Below, piece after piece: positions 7,036 to 14,591 of a DNA stretch of 18,706 nucleotides (position 1 is its first letter; each line of letters opens with the position of its first letter). Made by a program: the position numbers and the translations under genes. Below the pieces are notes generated by a model, which saw nothing but the letters and a program-made list of their open reading frames with translations, made no database searches and was not told where the DNA came from. This DNA comes from UBA9630 sp043725085 (GTDB lineage Bacteria > Patescibacteriota > Minisyncoccia > Moranbacterales > UBA2206), in contig JAYSLY010000017.1 in NCBI GenBank assembly GCA_043725085.1, forward strand, positions 1 through 18,706, written 5' to 3'.

Positions 7036-7701
7036 CTAGCGCCGAGGACGAACGAACAACCAGACGAAACCAGGATCCCACAAGAGGCCAGGACCGTCAT
7101 AGTACGTGAGGAGCCAAAGGTCGCCATCATAACTACTGAGGTAGAGCAAGCCGAGATCGCCACCGGAGTCAGCTATTGGTGCCATCCCGCCGATCCTCAA
7201 TTTTTTGTCCACGCACTCTATACGGGACAAAGCGATCCCTTCCGCTGAGGATTGTTCAAAGCCAATCTCGAAAACACGCTGATAAATCGCGCTTCGAGGA
7301 ACGGCCTCGGTAAATCCCAACTCAAATCCGGTTATTTCCCAGAGATCAACTTCAACTTTCTCTGGGCTGATTTCGATTTTCTCCAAAATTTGATCGGCAT
7401 AGCCGCCAATCTTTTTTCCACTGGATAAGATCGTTTTGCGAAGATCCGCAACAGTGGGATATGTCCCCAGTGTTACGGTCATGAAAAAACGACCTGGGAC
7501 AGTTATTTTTTTTGCCGCATCGACAATAACTCGAGCGACGACTTTCAGCGTCTCACTTCCCTCCGGGGTCGCGAGACGGTAAAGGTTTTTTATCGAACCG
7601 CCGAGCTCTTTTACGAGCTCGGCAAGTCGGGAAATAATGGCTGTGAAGACGCCCATTCCCGACACGATTGCCTCAACTTCTTTTTTGCTTCTTTTGGCCA
7701 T
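7036..7701 (-). CDS. DGR target protein with C-terminal variable region
   Basis: 221 residues. Start ATG 7701 is fixed by a strong Shine-Dalgarno (AAAGGAGG about 6 nt upstream). The first 175 residues are invariant-type sequence: a basic start MAKRSKKEVEAIV, a helical segment with LATPEGSETLKVVARVIVDAAKK (resembling uncharacterised CPR proteins I recall only loosely) and a folded domain of unknown function. No signal peptide or membrane helix is seen. Residues 176-221 are the VR, rich in Tyr, Gly, Leu and Trp, and end in the constant VWLFVRPRR. C-terminal VRs of DGRs usually display diversified residues on a C-type-lectin-like fold for ligand binding; whether this one has that fold is not provable by eye. 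Stop TAG 7036-7038 lies immediately outside TR-VR homology. A near-consensus promoter (7850-7878) and a 5'-UTR hairpin precede it. Confidence 0.9.
   Translation of the reverse strand: MAKRSKKEVEAIVSGMGVFTAIISRLAELVKELGGSIKNLYRLATPEGSETLKVVARVIVDAAKKITVPGRFFMTVTLGTYPTVADLRKTILSSGKKIGGYADQILEKIEISPEKVEVDLWEITGFELGFTEAVPRSAIYQRVFEIGFEQSSAEGIALSRIECVDKKLRIGGMAPIADSGGDLGLLYLSSYDGDLWLLTYYDGPGLLWDPGFVWLFVRPRR
7039..7176 (-). repeat. DGR variable repeat (VR)
   Basis: Covers codons 176-221 exactly. Relative to TR there are 20 A-to-N substitutions (A to G, T and C all occur) altering 15 of 46 codons: ten Asn to Gly, Tyr, Ser, Tyr, Leu, Tyr, Gly, Leu, Asp and Phe, three Asp to Gly, one Lys to Ile and one Thr to Ala. 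Five codons (two Leu, two Gly, one Phe) carry two changed adenines. No non-adenine position differs. Confidence 0.96.
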
Positions 7702-7778
7702 GTTGTCCTCCTTTTTTATTTCGGCTCATCTCTCACTTCGACCCAATGCCAAAGCCACAGACTTGCCAATATAATTTC

Positions 7779-7820
7779 GCCACAGCAGAAAAAAGCTGGA
7801 AAGCTACTTTCTGCTATGGC
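7779..7820 (-). promoter_or_regulatory. Long 5'-UTR hairpin of DGR target mRNA
   Basis: Two 19-nt arms (7779-7797 and 7802-7820) pair at 16 positions plus a G-U, around a 4-nt loop (UUCC on the mRNA strand, GGAA on the other). It lies about 25 nt after the predicted transcription start and 78 nt before the target ATG. No T-run follows on the minus strand, so it is not a simple terminator; mRNA stabilisation or regulation is possible. Confidence 0.7.
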
Positions 7821-7849
7821 AAATTTATGCTGTTAATGAACGATTTTAT

Positions 7850-7878
7850 AGTATACACCCAAAATACCGTTTTGTCAA
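7850..7878 (-). promoter_or_regulatory. Strong sigma-70-type promoter of the DGR target gene
   Basis: Minus strand: TTGACA (7873-7878, perfect), 17-bp spacer, TATACT (7850-7855, five of six). The start would be near 7843, leaving a leader of about 140 nt that contains the hairpin. Confidence 0.88.
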
Positions 7879-7912
7879 CGGCACAGGTGTTTTTTGGCTT
7901 AAATAAATGTTT

Positions 7913-8839
7913 CTATTGGAATTTTTCCAGTCTTTCTTGAAACGCCTCAAACACTTTTGGCCCTTGCGGCTCAGGCAAGAACACCAAGGAATCATCATTT
8001 GCCACAATGAGACTGCCCGGCATATTTGTCCGCGGATCATTCATAATTCTTTTTATTTGCCAAATTTTTAGTTTTTGCTCGAGAAAATTAGAGTCAAATA
8101 TTTTTTCTCCCGCGTTTCTGATTGTTTTTGAAAACTGATTATCAGCAATAACTTTTAGGTTTGGTATCTTGGCTGGAGCATAATTTTCATGATATTTCCC
8201 AATCCAACCATTTTCCTTTTGAAATTTTCGAAAAACATCAAAACCAAACACAGGCAAGGCGAAAGAATATTCCGAAGAAGCGAATAAATCTTGCATTTCG
8301 ATCTCGAGAGATTTGGTCGTAATAAAATAATTAAGACAGATGCGATTGGTGATTTTTTTTCCATAACGCCTTTTCCCCAGAAGTTGAGTGACCAGCGTTA
8401 CCAAGGTTCTGCCGGTGAAAATTCGCCCTGCTTGGAGACAAATCAAAAGATCGAGATCGCTTTTTCGATCGGCATTTTTCATCGCCACCCGTCCTGTCAC
8501 CAAAATCATCCGCGCAAACGGCACAAAACGCAAAAACTTGACCACGCGTCGGATTATTTTGAACTTTTCTTCGGAAATTTTATTGCGCTCAATTCTTTGC
8601 ACCACAAGGTCTTTGCGCCCTGATAAGAAATAATACCCTTGATGTGTTTCGATTTTCTTTTTCAGATTATCATCTTCCAGCGTATCCATAACATCAACCA
8701 GCGTATTTTTTTCTATTTTACTTTTTGATTCCTGTTCACTGATCAGATATTTCCAAATTTCAAAAACCGTCAAAGGATAATCCAGGACGTCGTAGTAGCA
8801 AATGGTTGCAAAAATATTTTGAGCAAGCTCGCTAGCCAT
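7913..8839 (-). CDS. Nucleotidyltransferase-fold protein with N-terminal winged-helix-like region
   Basis: 308 residues from ATG 8839, which follows the uvrA1 stop by 5 nt. An upstream ATG 8878 overlaps uvrA1 by 34 nt and would add 13 residues (MQKELDGEISLKF) that do not look conserved. N-terminal part: ATICYYDVLDYPLTVFEIWKYL, a winged-helix-like module. The middle resembles minimal nucleotidyltransferases common in CPR genomes: VTGRVAMKNADRKSDLDLLI, then GKRRYGKKITNRICLNYFI. The metal-binding D-x-D (SDLDLL) is present, but the usual Gly-Ser of the fold's signature is Gly-Arg, so activity may be altered or lost. Substrate unknown. Probably co-transcribed with uvrA1, without clear functional link. 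Confidence 0.68.
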   Translation of the reverse strand: MASELAQNIFATICYYDVLDYPLTVFEIWKYLISEQESKSKIEKNTLVDVMDTLEDDNLKKKIETHQGYYFLSGRKDLVVQRIERNKISEEKFKIIRRVVKFLRFVPFARMILVTGRVAMKNADRKSDLDLLICLQAGRIFTGRTLVTLVTQLLGKRRYGKKITNRICLNYFITTKSLEIEMQDLFASSEYSFALPVFGFDVFRKFQKENGWIGKYHENYAPAKIPNLKVIADNQFSKTIRNAGEKIFDSNFLEQKLKIWQIKRIMNDPRTNMPGSLIVANDDSLVFLPEPQGPKVFEAFQERLEKFQ

Positions 8840-8844
8840 AAATT

Positions 8845-11652
8845 TTAGAGATATTTCCCCGTCCAACTCCTTTTGCATTTCTTGAGTTCCGCCGGCGATC
8901 CTTCAAAGACAACTTCTCCTCCGTCCAATCCGCCTTCCGGTCCAAGATCAATTACCCAGTCGGAATTGCGAATAACATCAACGTTATGTTCAACAACTAA
9001 AACGGTATTGCCTTTGTCCACAAGCGCGTCGAGCACTCCCAATAGCTTTCGGATATCTTCAAAATGCAGACCGATTGTTGGCTCATCGAGAATATAGAGC
9101 GTTTTACCTGTCGCGCGACGAGAAAGTTCCGTCGCCAATTTGATGCGCTGCGCCTCGCCACCGGAAAGATCAACCGCGCTTTGTCCGAGTTTTAGGTATC
9201 CCAAACCAACTTTTTCAAGCGTGGCTAGTTTTTCGGTCACCAGTTTGGAATTTTTGAAAAACACATGCGCATAACTGACACTCATATCGAGCACTTGCGC
9301 AATATTCACCCCACGGTATTCAATCTCTAAAGTTCTTTGATTATACTTCGCGCCATTACAGGTTTCACACAGAACATAGACATCAGGCAAAAGATGCATT
9401 TCAATTTTCTTTTTGCCTTCGCCTTGGCAATCCTCACAACGCCCGCCTTTCATATTAAAACTAAAACGACTGGCATCATAGCCGCGTGTGTGCGCTTCTT
9501 CCGTTTGGGCAAATAGTTCGCGAATCAAAGAAAATACTCCGGTGTACGTCGCGGCATTCGAGCGCGGAGTGCGCCCAATCGGTGATTGATTGATGCTAAT
9601 CACCTTGTCAATATTTTCCATCCCGCTAATTTTTTTATGCTTCCCGGGAGTTTCTTTGGTATTGAAAAAATGCTTCGCCAAACCTTTTGATAAAATATCC
9701 GTCACTAGCGTTGATTTTCCGCTGCCGGAAACGCCTGTGAGAGAAATGAATTTACCCAGCGGCAAATTAACATCGATGTTTTTCAAATTATGTTCAGTCG
9801 CTCCTTGGATTTTGATAAATTTCCCCGAACCTTTGCGTGCTTTTTTCTTATCACCCACATGTCTTTTCCCGTTCAGATATTGCGCGGTCAAAGTTTTTGA
9901 TTTCAAAAGTTTTGGCAAATCTCCCGCAAAAATTACCTCGCCGCCTTCCTCGCCTGCGCCCGGTCCCATATCAATAACCCAATCAGCCGCGCGAATGATT
10001 TGCTCATCATGTTCCACCGTGATAAGCGAATTTCCCGCTTCACGCAACTCAGTCATCGTCGCGATTAATTTCTCCGTGTCACGATTGTGAAGACCAATTG
10101 ATGGTTCATCCAACACATAGGTGATGCCGGAAAGTTCCGAGCCGATCTGAGTGGCAAGACGAATGCGCTGACCTTCTCCGCCGGAAATTGAATTGGCACT
10201 ACGTGAAAGCGAAAGATAGCCCAGTCCGACATTTTGAAGCGCAGCGCTGCGTGCTTTCATTTCTTTGATTAGTGGTAAGATGATATTTTTTTTCGCACTA
10301 CTCAAATTAGTTTTCTCGAACGCTTCCAAAAAACAAGAAAACTCAGTAAGTGACATTTCCACCACCTGATCGATAGATTTTCCAAAAACAAGCACGGAAA
10401 GATATTCGCCCTTCAATCGCTTGCCCAGACAAAGCGGACAAACTTTTTCGATCATATATTTTTCAATCTCGCTCTTAAGATAGTTGGAATTCAATTCTTC
10501 ATATTTCTTTTTCATCGTCGGAATGACGCCTTCAAAAATGATGTTGGGATCGTTCGAACCATAGAGCACTATATTCAAATGTTCCCGACTGATTTTTTTG
10601 ACCGGAATATCGATTGAAAAGCCATATTTATCCCCCAGCATTTTCAAAATATTGTTCCCGCTAGTCATTACGCTCGAGCGTCCGCCGGATTTATTCCACG
10701 ACAAAATTGCGCCTTCCGCCAAAGTCAGATTTTTATTGGGAATCAAAAGATCCTCGTCAATTTCTTTAATCACACCCAAGCCCGAACAATGCTGACAAGC
10801 ACCCTCGGGGCTGTTGAAAGAAAAATGTTTTGGCGTGATATCCGCCACTTCAAAAAAACATTTTTTGCAAACAAAATCGCGATTATATATTTTTTCCGCT
10901 TCATTGTCACGAGTTACCACTGCCATGCCTTTGCCTAATTTGAATGCGGTTTCAATTGAATCCAGAATTCTTTCGCGATCGGGATTTTTTTTGTTGAGCG
11001 TTATGCGATCAATCACAATTTCCGCGCTGCATGGCTCATCGGTCTCCATTTCATTTTGCGAGAGCGCCTCAGTGAGAGACATTATTTTTCCTCCGAGCCT
11101 AATTCGCGCATAACCCAGCTGACTGACGCTTTTTAATCTTTCTTTCAGACTCTGATCTTTGCCGTTTAATTTTGCCAGAATTGAAATGTTGGTTTTGTCA
11201 GGCGAATTTAAAATATCTTCCAGCACTTCTCCGTTGGTAATTTTTTCCAAAGGCGTTTTGCAATGCGGACAATGCGGCACGCCGATTTTGGCATAGAGCA
11301 CGCGCAAGTAATCATAGATTTCTGTGAGCGTCCCCACAGTCGAACGCGGACTGCGCGCAATGCTTTTTTGATCAATGGAAATTGTCGGGGTCAGATTTTC
11401 AATCTTGTCCACATCGGGCTTGGCGGAAACATCCAAAAATTGCGTCGCATAACTCGACATGCCTTCCAGATATCTGCGATTGCCTTCAGCATAAATCGCA
11501 TCAAAAGCCAAGGAAGATTTTCCCGATCCGGAAAGTCCGGTGATGACAACCAACCTATCTCGCGGAATTTCCACATCGACATTCTTGAGATTATTCACGC
11601 GCGCTCCACGCACAATAATCTTCGAACGATCCTTGGGTTTGTTTTTAATCAT
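8845..11652 (-). CDS. uvrA: Excinuclease ABC subunit A, paralogue 1
   Basis: 935 residues, the normal UvrA length. UvrA is the ATP-dependent damage sensor that hands DNA to UvrB in nucleotide-excision repair. Two ABC ATPase modules are complete: Walker A GLSGSGKS (39-46) and GVSGSGKST; signature motifs ISGGEGQR and LSGGEAQR; Walker B YVLDEPSIGLH and YILDEPTIGLH. Zinc-finger cysteines are present (CPHC; CKKC with CQHC; CEDCQGEG with CETC). It differs from textbook UvrA in the region YATQFLDVSAKPDVDKIENL (usual: YARQFLGQMxKPDVDxIEGL), which the second copy at 15481-18501 preserves, so this is the divergent paralogue. Start ATG 11652 gives the standard IIVRGARVNNLKNV beginning. Followed 5 nt later by the nucleotidyltransferase-fold gene. 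No uvrB nearby. Confidence 0.95.
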   Translation of the reverse strand: MIKNKPKDRSKIIVRGARVNNLKNVDVEIPRDRLVVITGLSGSGKSSLAFDAIYAEGNRRYLEGMSSYATQFLDVSAKPDVDKIENLTPTISIDQKSIARSPRSTVGTLTEIYDYLRVLYAKIGVPHCPHCKTPLEKITNGEVLEDILNSPDKTNISILAKLNGKDQSLKERLKSVSQLGYARIRLGGKIMSLTEALSQNEMETDEPCSAEIVIDRITLNKKNPDRERILDSIETAFKLGKGMAVVTRDNEAEKIYNRDFVCKKCFFEVADITPKHFSFNSPEGACQHCSGLGVIKEIDEDLLIPNKNLTLAEGAILSWNKSGGRSSVMTSGNNILKMLGDKYGFSIDIPVKKISREHLNIVLYGSNDPNIIFEGVIPTMKKKYEELNSNYLKSEIEKYMIEKVCPLCLGKRLKGEYLSVLVFGKSIDQVVEMSLTEFSCFLEAFEKTNLSSAKKNIILPLIKEMKARSAALQNVGLGYLSLSRSANSISGGEGQRIRLATQIGSELSGITYVLDEPSIGLHNRDTEKLIATMTELREAGNSLITVEHDEQIIRAADWVIDMGPGAGEEGGEVIFAGDLPKLLKSKTLTAQYLNGKRHVGDKKKARKGSGKFIKIQGATEHNLKNIDVNLPLGKFISLTGVSGSGKSTLVTDILSKGLAKHFFNTKETPGKHKKISGMENIDKVISINQSPIGRTPRSNAATYTGVFSLIRELFAQTEEAHTRGYDASRFSFNMKGGRCEDCQGEGKKKIEMHLLPDVYVLCETCNGAKYNQRTLEIEYRGVNIAQVLDMSVSYAHVFFKNSKLVTEKLATLEKVGLGYLKLGQSAVDLSGGEAQRIKLATELSRRATGKTLYILDEPTIGLHFEDIRKLLGVLDALVDKGNTVLVVEHNVDVIRNSDWVIDLGPEGGLDGGEVVFEGSPAELKKCKRSWTGKYL

Positions 11653-11737
11653 TTTTTGAATATATAAAAGTTAATAGAAAGGCACTGCTAGAAAGAAAGT
11701 TTACACTAGTTTTTCGGTTTTGGCAATAGCCTCCGCA

Positions 11738-11766
11738 TTGACTTGAGAAGTCTTTTTTGCTAGGCT
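11738..11766 (+). promoter_or_regulatory. Promoter of the 124-aa unknown gene
   Basis: TTGACT (11738-11743), 17 bp, TAGGCT (11761-11766), with a TGC immediately before the -10 (extended -10 pattern). It would give a leader of about 40 nt ending in a strong GGAGG. Confidence 0.55.
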
Positions 11767-11812
11767 AAGAAATCAGTTCTCTTAACAACCACCGCAAAGG
11801 AAGGAGGGTAGT

Positions 11813-12187
11813 ATGTTGCAAGAAATGCGCATCAAAAAAAGCCCCGGCATTGCGCCGGAATTGGCAGGAGTGCTGGCAACGCACAAGTTGCTGGTATTTG
11901 GCAAGTTTTTGGATGAAGAGAAGTATTTCGCTTTTCTTTGTCCGCAAAATTCAACTATCCAGATGGGAGAGGAAATCGCCCAGGTTGTCTATGCGATTTT
12001 TAATGAAGACGGTCGATTCATCAACGAATCAATCGATCTGTCGTTTAGAACACTTACCGGCGGATATATGTTCAGCCAAGAGGCTGAGCACTATAATTTC
12101 TATCCGCCCAACAAACGAAATGACAGCCCGGCCGGCTCGCTTAATCATCGGCCAGTCAAAGTTCTTTTTCTTCGCATTTTTGAATAG
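11813..12187 (+). CDS. Hypothetical protein (124 aa), family unknown
   Basis: Supported as a gene by its signals: a GGAAGGAGGG Shine-Dalgarno 4 nt before ATG 11813, an upstream promoter candidate, and a strong terminator 20 bp after the stop. The protein is soluble with no signal peptide or membrane helix. Features: VLATHKLLVFGKFLDEEKYF, a segment with acidic residues (VVYAIFNEDGRFINESIDLS), and a C-terminal tail rich in Asn, Pro and Arg ending VLFLRIFE. I do not recognise the family. It is an orphan plus-strand unit between two minus-strand genes (uvrA1 and a metallopeptidase). Confidence 0.8.
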   Translation: MLQEMRIKKSPGIAPELAGVLATHKLLVFGKFLDEEKYFAFLCPQNSTIQMGEEIAQVVYAIFNEDGRFINESIDLSFRTLTGGYMFSQEAEHYNFYPPNKRNDSPAGSLNHRPVKVLFLRIFE

Positions 12188-12207
12188 AAAACCATTCGAT
12201 TATGCGA

Positions 12208-12248
12208 AAAAAGCCGGAGAGTCTCATCTGAGATTTCTCCGGCTTTTT
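12208..12248. terminator. Bidirectional intrinsic terminator
   Basis: 13-bp perfect stem from 12208-12220 to 12236-12248 (core GCCGGAGA/TCTCCGGC) with A and T runs at its ends; the loop itself contains TCTCA/TGAGA. It serves the plus-strand 124-aa gene and the convergent minus-strand metallopeptidase gene (stop 12254). Confidence 0.9.
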
Positions 12249-12253
12249 ATATT

Positions 12254-12928
12254 TCATAAAATCACCAAAAGCTGGCTATGTTTTTTGAGCCACTCGCGCG
12301 CTTCGCGATACTTTGGCATCACAGCCGCGACTTTGTTCCAAAAATTGTGCGAATGATTTTTCTCAACAATGTGCATCAACTCGTGGATGATGACATAATC
12401 GACGACAAATTCCGGCGCCATAATCAAGCGCCAATTGAAATTCAAACTGTTTTTCGGTCCGCACGAGCCCCAATTCCTCTCGGCATTGGAAATTTTGAGC
12501 GATGAATATTTGAGACCTAATTTTTCAGCAATACTTTTTGTGCGCCGTAAAATCTCCTCCTGCGCTTGTTTTTTATACCAATCCACTATCCGCGTTTTCG
12601 CCCGCCACAAAAAAACCCGCGGAAAAAATAGTTCGCCATTTTCACTAAGTGTTATCTTGATATGTTCTGTCAGTTTTAAGCTATATTTTTTGCCTAAGTA
12701 TAAAAATTCCTCCTTTTCCGAAAAAGTTTTCTTCTCTGCTTTCGGACGCTTTTCAAATTCGCGCATCTTCCTTTCAATCCAAGCAATTTTCTCTTCCACT
12801 AATTTTTCAATGTAGTGCAGCGATGTGCGCAACGGAGCACGCACAACCAAAGTCGCGTCATGCGTAATCATAAGAGCAATATTTTTTCGCTTAGTTCTGA
12901 TGATTTTTGAGATTGGGATCTTTGGCAT
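12254..12928 (-). CDS. YgjP-like zinc metallopeptidase domain protein (DUF45)
   Basis: 224 residues. The zinc site HELMH (182-186) followed by NHSHNFW (191-197) and the preceding RNWGSC (151-156) are the trademarks of the YgjP/WLM-like DUF45 peptidase family; H182 and H186 are metal ligands and E183 the catalytic base. The N-terminal half is a basic beta-rich and helical region typical of the family (RKNIALMITHDATLVVRAPL, then a charged helix IAWIERKMREFEKRPK). Cytoplasmic; substrate unknown in the family. It ends against the convergent terminator and starts just before an intergenic inverted-repeat element. Confidence 0.9.
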   Translation of the reverse strand: MPKIPISKIIRTKRKNIALMITHDATLVVRAPLRTSLHYIEKLVEEKIAWIERKMREFEKRPKAEKKTFSEKEEFLYLGKKYSLKLTEHIKITLSENGELFFPRVFLWRAKTRIVDWYKKQAQEEILRRTKSIAEKLGLKYSSLKISNAERNWGSCGPKNSLNFNWRLIMAPEFVVDYVIIHELMHIVEKNHSHNFWNKVAAVMPKYREAREWLKKHSQLLVIL

Positions 12929-12937
12929 AAAATTGAT

Positions 12938-13081
12938 TTGTCATTCTGAGCGGAACGAAGTGGAGTCGAAGAATCTGCTATAAGTTATGGCTAGTGTTGT
13001 TGTAAATTGTAAAGCCTGAAGTTATTATAAGCAGATCCTTCGACTACGTCCTGAGTACAGGACTCCGCTCAGGATGACAAG
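12938..13081. repeat. MITE-like intergenic inverted repeat A
   Basis: About 46-nt left arm (12938-12983, beginning TTGTCATTCTGAGCGGA) and longer right arm (13025-13081, ending CCGCTCAGGATGACAA) are imperfect reverse complements around an AT-rich centre. The right arm carries an extra small palindrome, GTCCTGAGTACAGGAC. No coding capacity. Typical of short non-autonomous palindromic repeats scattered in bacterial intergenic DNA. Confidence 0.85.
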
Positions 13082-13111
13082 CTGGCAGCAAACAGTCCGC
13101 TTTAGAAAAAA

Positions 13112-14530
13112 TTATTCCATAAAACTCTTTCTTCGCAACTTTTTATGATATGTAATCGCGAACCGATGGGCTTCCTCGCGAATCTGCTCCAAAATAGCGT
13201 CGCTGATTTCCGGCACGCTGCCAAAAGTGTAGCGGTCTAATTTTTTGCGCGTTGGTCCTTTGGCTACTGCCAAAAGCGGAATTTCCAGCTGAAAATTTTT
13301 GAGCACGCGCCGCACGGCAGTGAGATGCCCTCGCCCGCCATCAAGAATAATCAGGTCGGGCTTGGGCCAATTATTGCCAAATCTGCGACCGATTATTTCC
13401 GCCATCGAAGCCGTATCATTCACGCCTTCAATTGTTTTAATTCTAAATTTCCGATACTGGCTTTTGTTTGGCTGTATAGATGCAAAATTTTGCGTCTCTA
13501 CTCCCGTATTATCAAAAACTACCATCGACCCAACACTATATTTCCCGGAAATATTGGAAATATCATAACCTTCAATGCGAAATGATCTTACGTCGCCCAC
13601 GTAGAGACGCCCCAGCGGGGCGTCTCTGTCTGAAATCAACGCCACATCCTGAATATGTTGCAAGGCAAAAATTTGGTTGCGCACAATTGCCGCCCGTTCA
13701 AATTCTTGTTTTTCGCTAAGCGCGTTCATTTCTTTTTTCAGCCTGCCAAGAAGGTTCTTTTTCTTACCCTCCAAAATCATCCTAATCCCCCGAATATTTT
13801 TTGCATAATCTTCTTTTGAAATTGCTCCGGCATACGGCCCGGGGCAAAGTCCAATCTGGAAATCCAAGCAGCCTTTTTCCGTCTTTTGCGCTTTTGAATG
13901 ATAGGGAAAAATTTTCCTGAGGATTTTCAAAGCGATTTCAAGGTTTTTCTTAGAAATAAACGGCCCATAAAGCTTAGCATATGGTATCTGGTATTTAGTA
14001 TTTGGTATTTTGCTTTGCCACGCCGTAGCTTTAGCGAAGGCTGGGTATTTTTTAGAAATTTTGTCATTTGGATTTTTAACTTGATTGGAAATTGGAAATT
14101 TTGATTTTAACATTTGAGCAATATCCGTTTTTCGCAAAATTATAAACCTGGGAAATTCTTCCTTCGTAACAACAATATACGAAAATGACTTATCGTCTTT
14201 CCCGAGAGCATTAAACTTCGGCTGCCACTTTTTGATCAGCGTCTGTTCTAAAATATATGCTTCCAACACCGTTTCAGTTTTCCGAACTTCAATATCCGCA
14301 ACTTGGGAAATAAACATTTCAATTGGCCTTGATCCCATTCGCATATTCGCGTCATTCGCATCAATTCGCGTATTTGTATTATCACCAACAAAATATGACC
14401 CAACCCGATCTTTAAGCGAGGTGGCTTTGCCGACATACAAAATTTCCCCGGCATTATCTCGAAAAATATACACACCAGGAGAAACAGGCAAGCTTTTGAG
14501 TTTTTTGGTAATTTTAGTTGACATTTGCAT
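13112..14530 (-). CDS. uvrC: Excinuclease ABC subunit C lacking the C-terminal HhH domain
   Basis: 472 residues. UvrC makes the dual incision around damage in the UvrB-DNA complex. Domains seen: N-terminal GIY-YIG nuclease (GVYIFRDNAGEILYVGKATSLKDR, residues about 19-42), UVR motif (LGRLKKEMNALSEKQEFERAA), and the RNase-H-like C-nuclease (EGYDISNISG, DLIILDGGRGHLTA). It stops at AITYHKKLRRKSFME, where standard UvrC (about 600 residues) continues into a tandem helix-hairpin-helix DNA-binding domain, so that domain is missing. Three low-complexity insertions relative to the family map to repeat DNA (see entries within this gene). Start ATG 14530; a second ATG at 14524 (MSTKITKKLKS) is equally possible, and no Shine-Dalgarno decides. 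Confidence 0.95.
   Translation of the reverse strand: MQMSTKITKKLKSLPVSPGVYIFRDNAGEILYVGKATSLKDRVGSYFVGDNTNTRIDANDANMRMGSRPIEMFISQVADIEVRKTETVLEAYILEQTLIKKWQPKFNALGKDDKSFSYIVVTKEEFPRFIILRKTDIAQMLKSKFPISNQVKNPNDKISKKYPAFAKATAWQSKIPNTKYQIPYAKLYGPFISKKNLEIALKILRKIFPYHSKAQKTEKGCLDFQIGLCPGPYAGAISKEDYAKNIRGIRMILEGKKKNLLGRLKKEMNALSEKQEFERAAIVRNQIFALQHIQDVALISDRDAPLGRLYVGDVRSFRIEGYDISNISGKYSVGSMVVFDNTGVETQNFASIQPNKSQYRKFRIKTIEGVNDTASMAEIIGRRFGNNWPKPDLIILDGGRGHLTAVRRVLKNFQLEIPLLAVAKGPTRKKLDRYTFGSVPEISDAILEQIREEAHRFAITYHKKLRRKSFME
13600..13627. repeat. Palindromic repeat inserted in frame in uvrC (same family as in uvrA2)
   Basis: GTAGAGACGCCCC, AGC, GGGGCGTCTC: a GC-rich near-perfect palindrome in an AT-rich gene. 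It is read as DRDAPLGRLYVG just before the C-terminal nuclease domain, a stretch with no counterpart in typical UvrC. The same sequence with centre GCT occurs at 18010-18037. Confidence 0.85.
13977..14110. repeat. Repeat-derived low-complexity insertion in uvrC
   Basis: Encodes about 45 extra residues (KFPISNQVKNPNDKISKK, YPAFAKATAWQ, SKIPNTKYQIP) between the GIY-YIG and UVR regions, where UvrC normally runs straight on to its GPFxS motif. DNA shows near-tandem TGGTAT/TTTGGTATT units, TTGGAAATTGGAAATTTT units, and a palindromic piece containing GCTTTGCCACGCCGTAGC with TTTAGCGAAGG. Frame is preserved throughout. Confidence 0.7.
14336..14380. repeat. Short ATTCGC-type repeat insertion in uvrC
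   Basis: Four degenerate copies of (C)ATTCGC(G) in a row on the plus strand, encoding NTNTRIDANDANMRMGS at residues about 51-67, right after the nuclease segment VGSYF. Family members normally have a short linker here. Confidence 0.65.
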
Positions 14531-14546
14531 AGATATAAGCTACATT
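14518..14546 (+). promoter_or_regulatory. Promoter of the 40-aa / DUF5680 operon
   Basis: TTGACA (14518-14523, perfect), 17-bp spacer, TACATT (14541-14546, four of six). Overlaps the 5' end of the divergent uvrC gene. Transcription would start near 14553. Confidence 0.55.
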
Positions 14547-14591
14547 ACAATATCTTCTTTGACAACAACATACACCTATAAGGAGGAACGA

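Noticed and set aside
14232..14591. Long N-terminal extension of the 40-aa protein
   Set aside because: It is the antisense of uvrC; the GTG at 14592 with a perfect Shine-Dalgarno is the plausible start.
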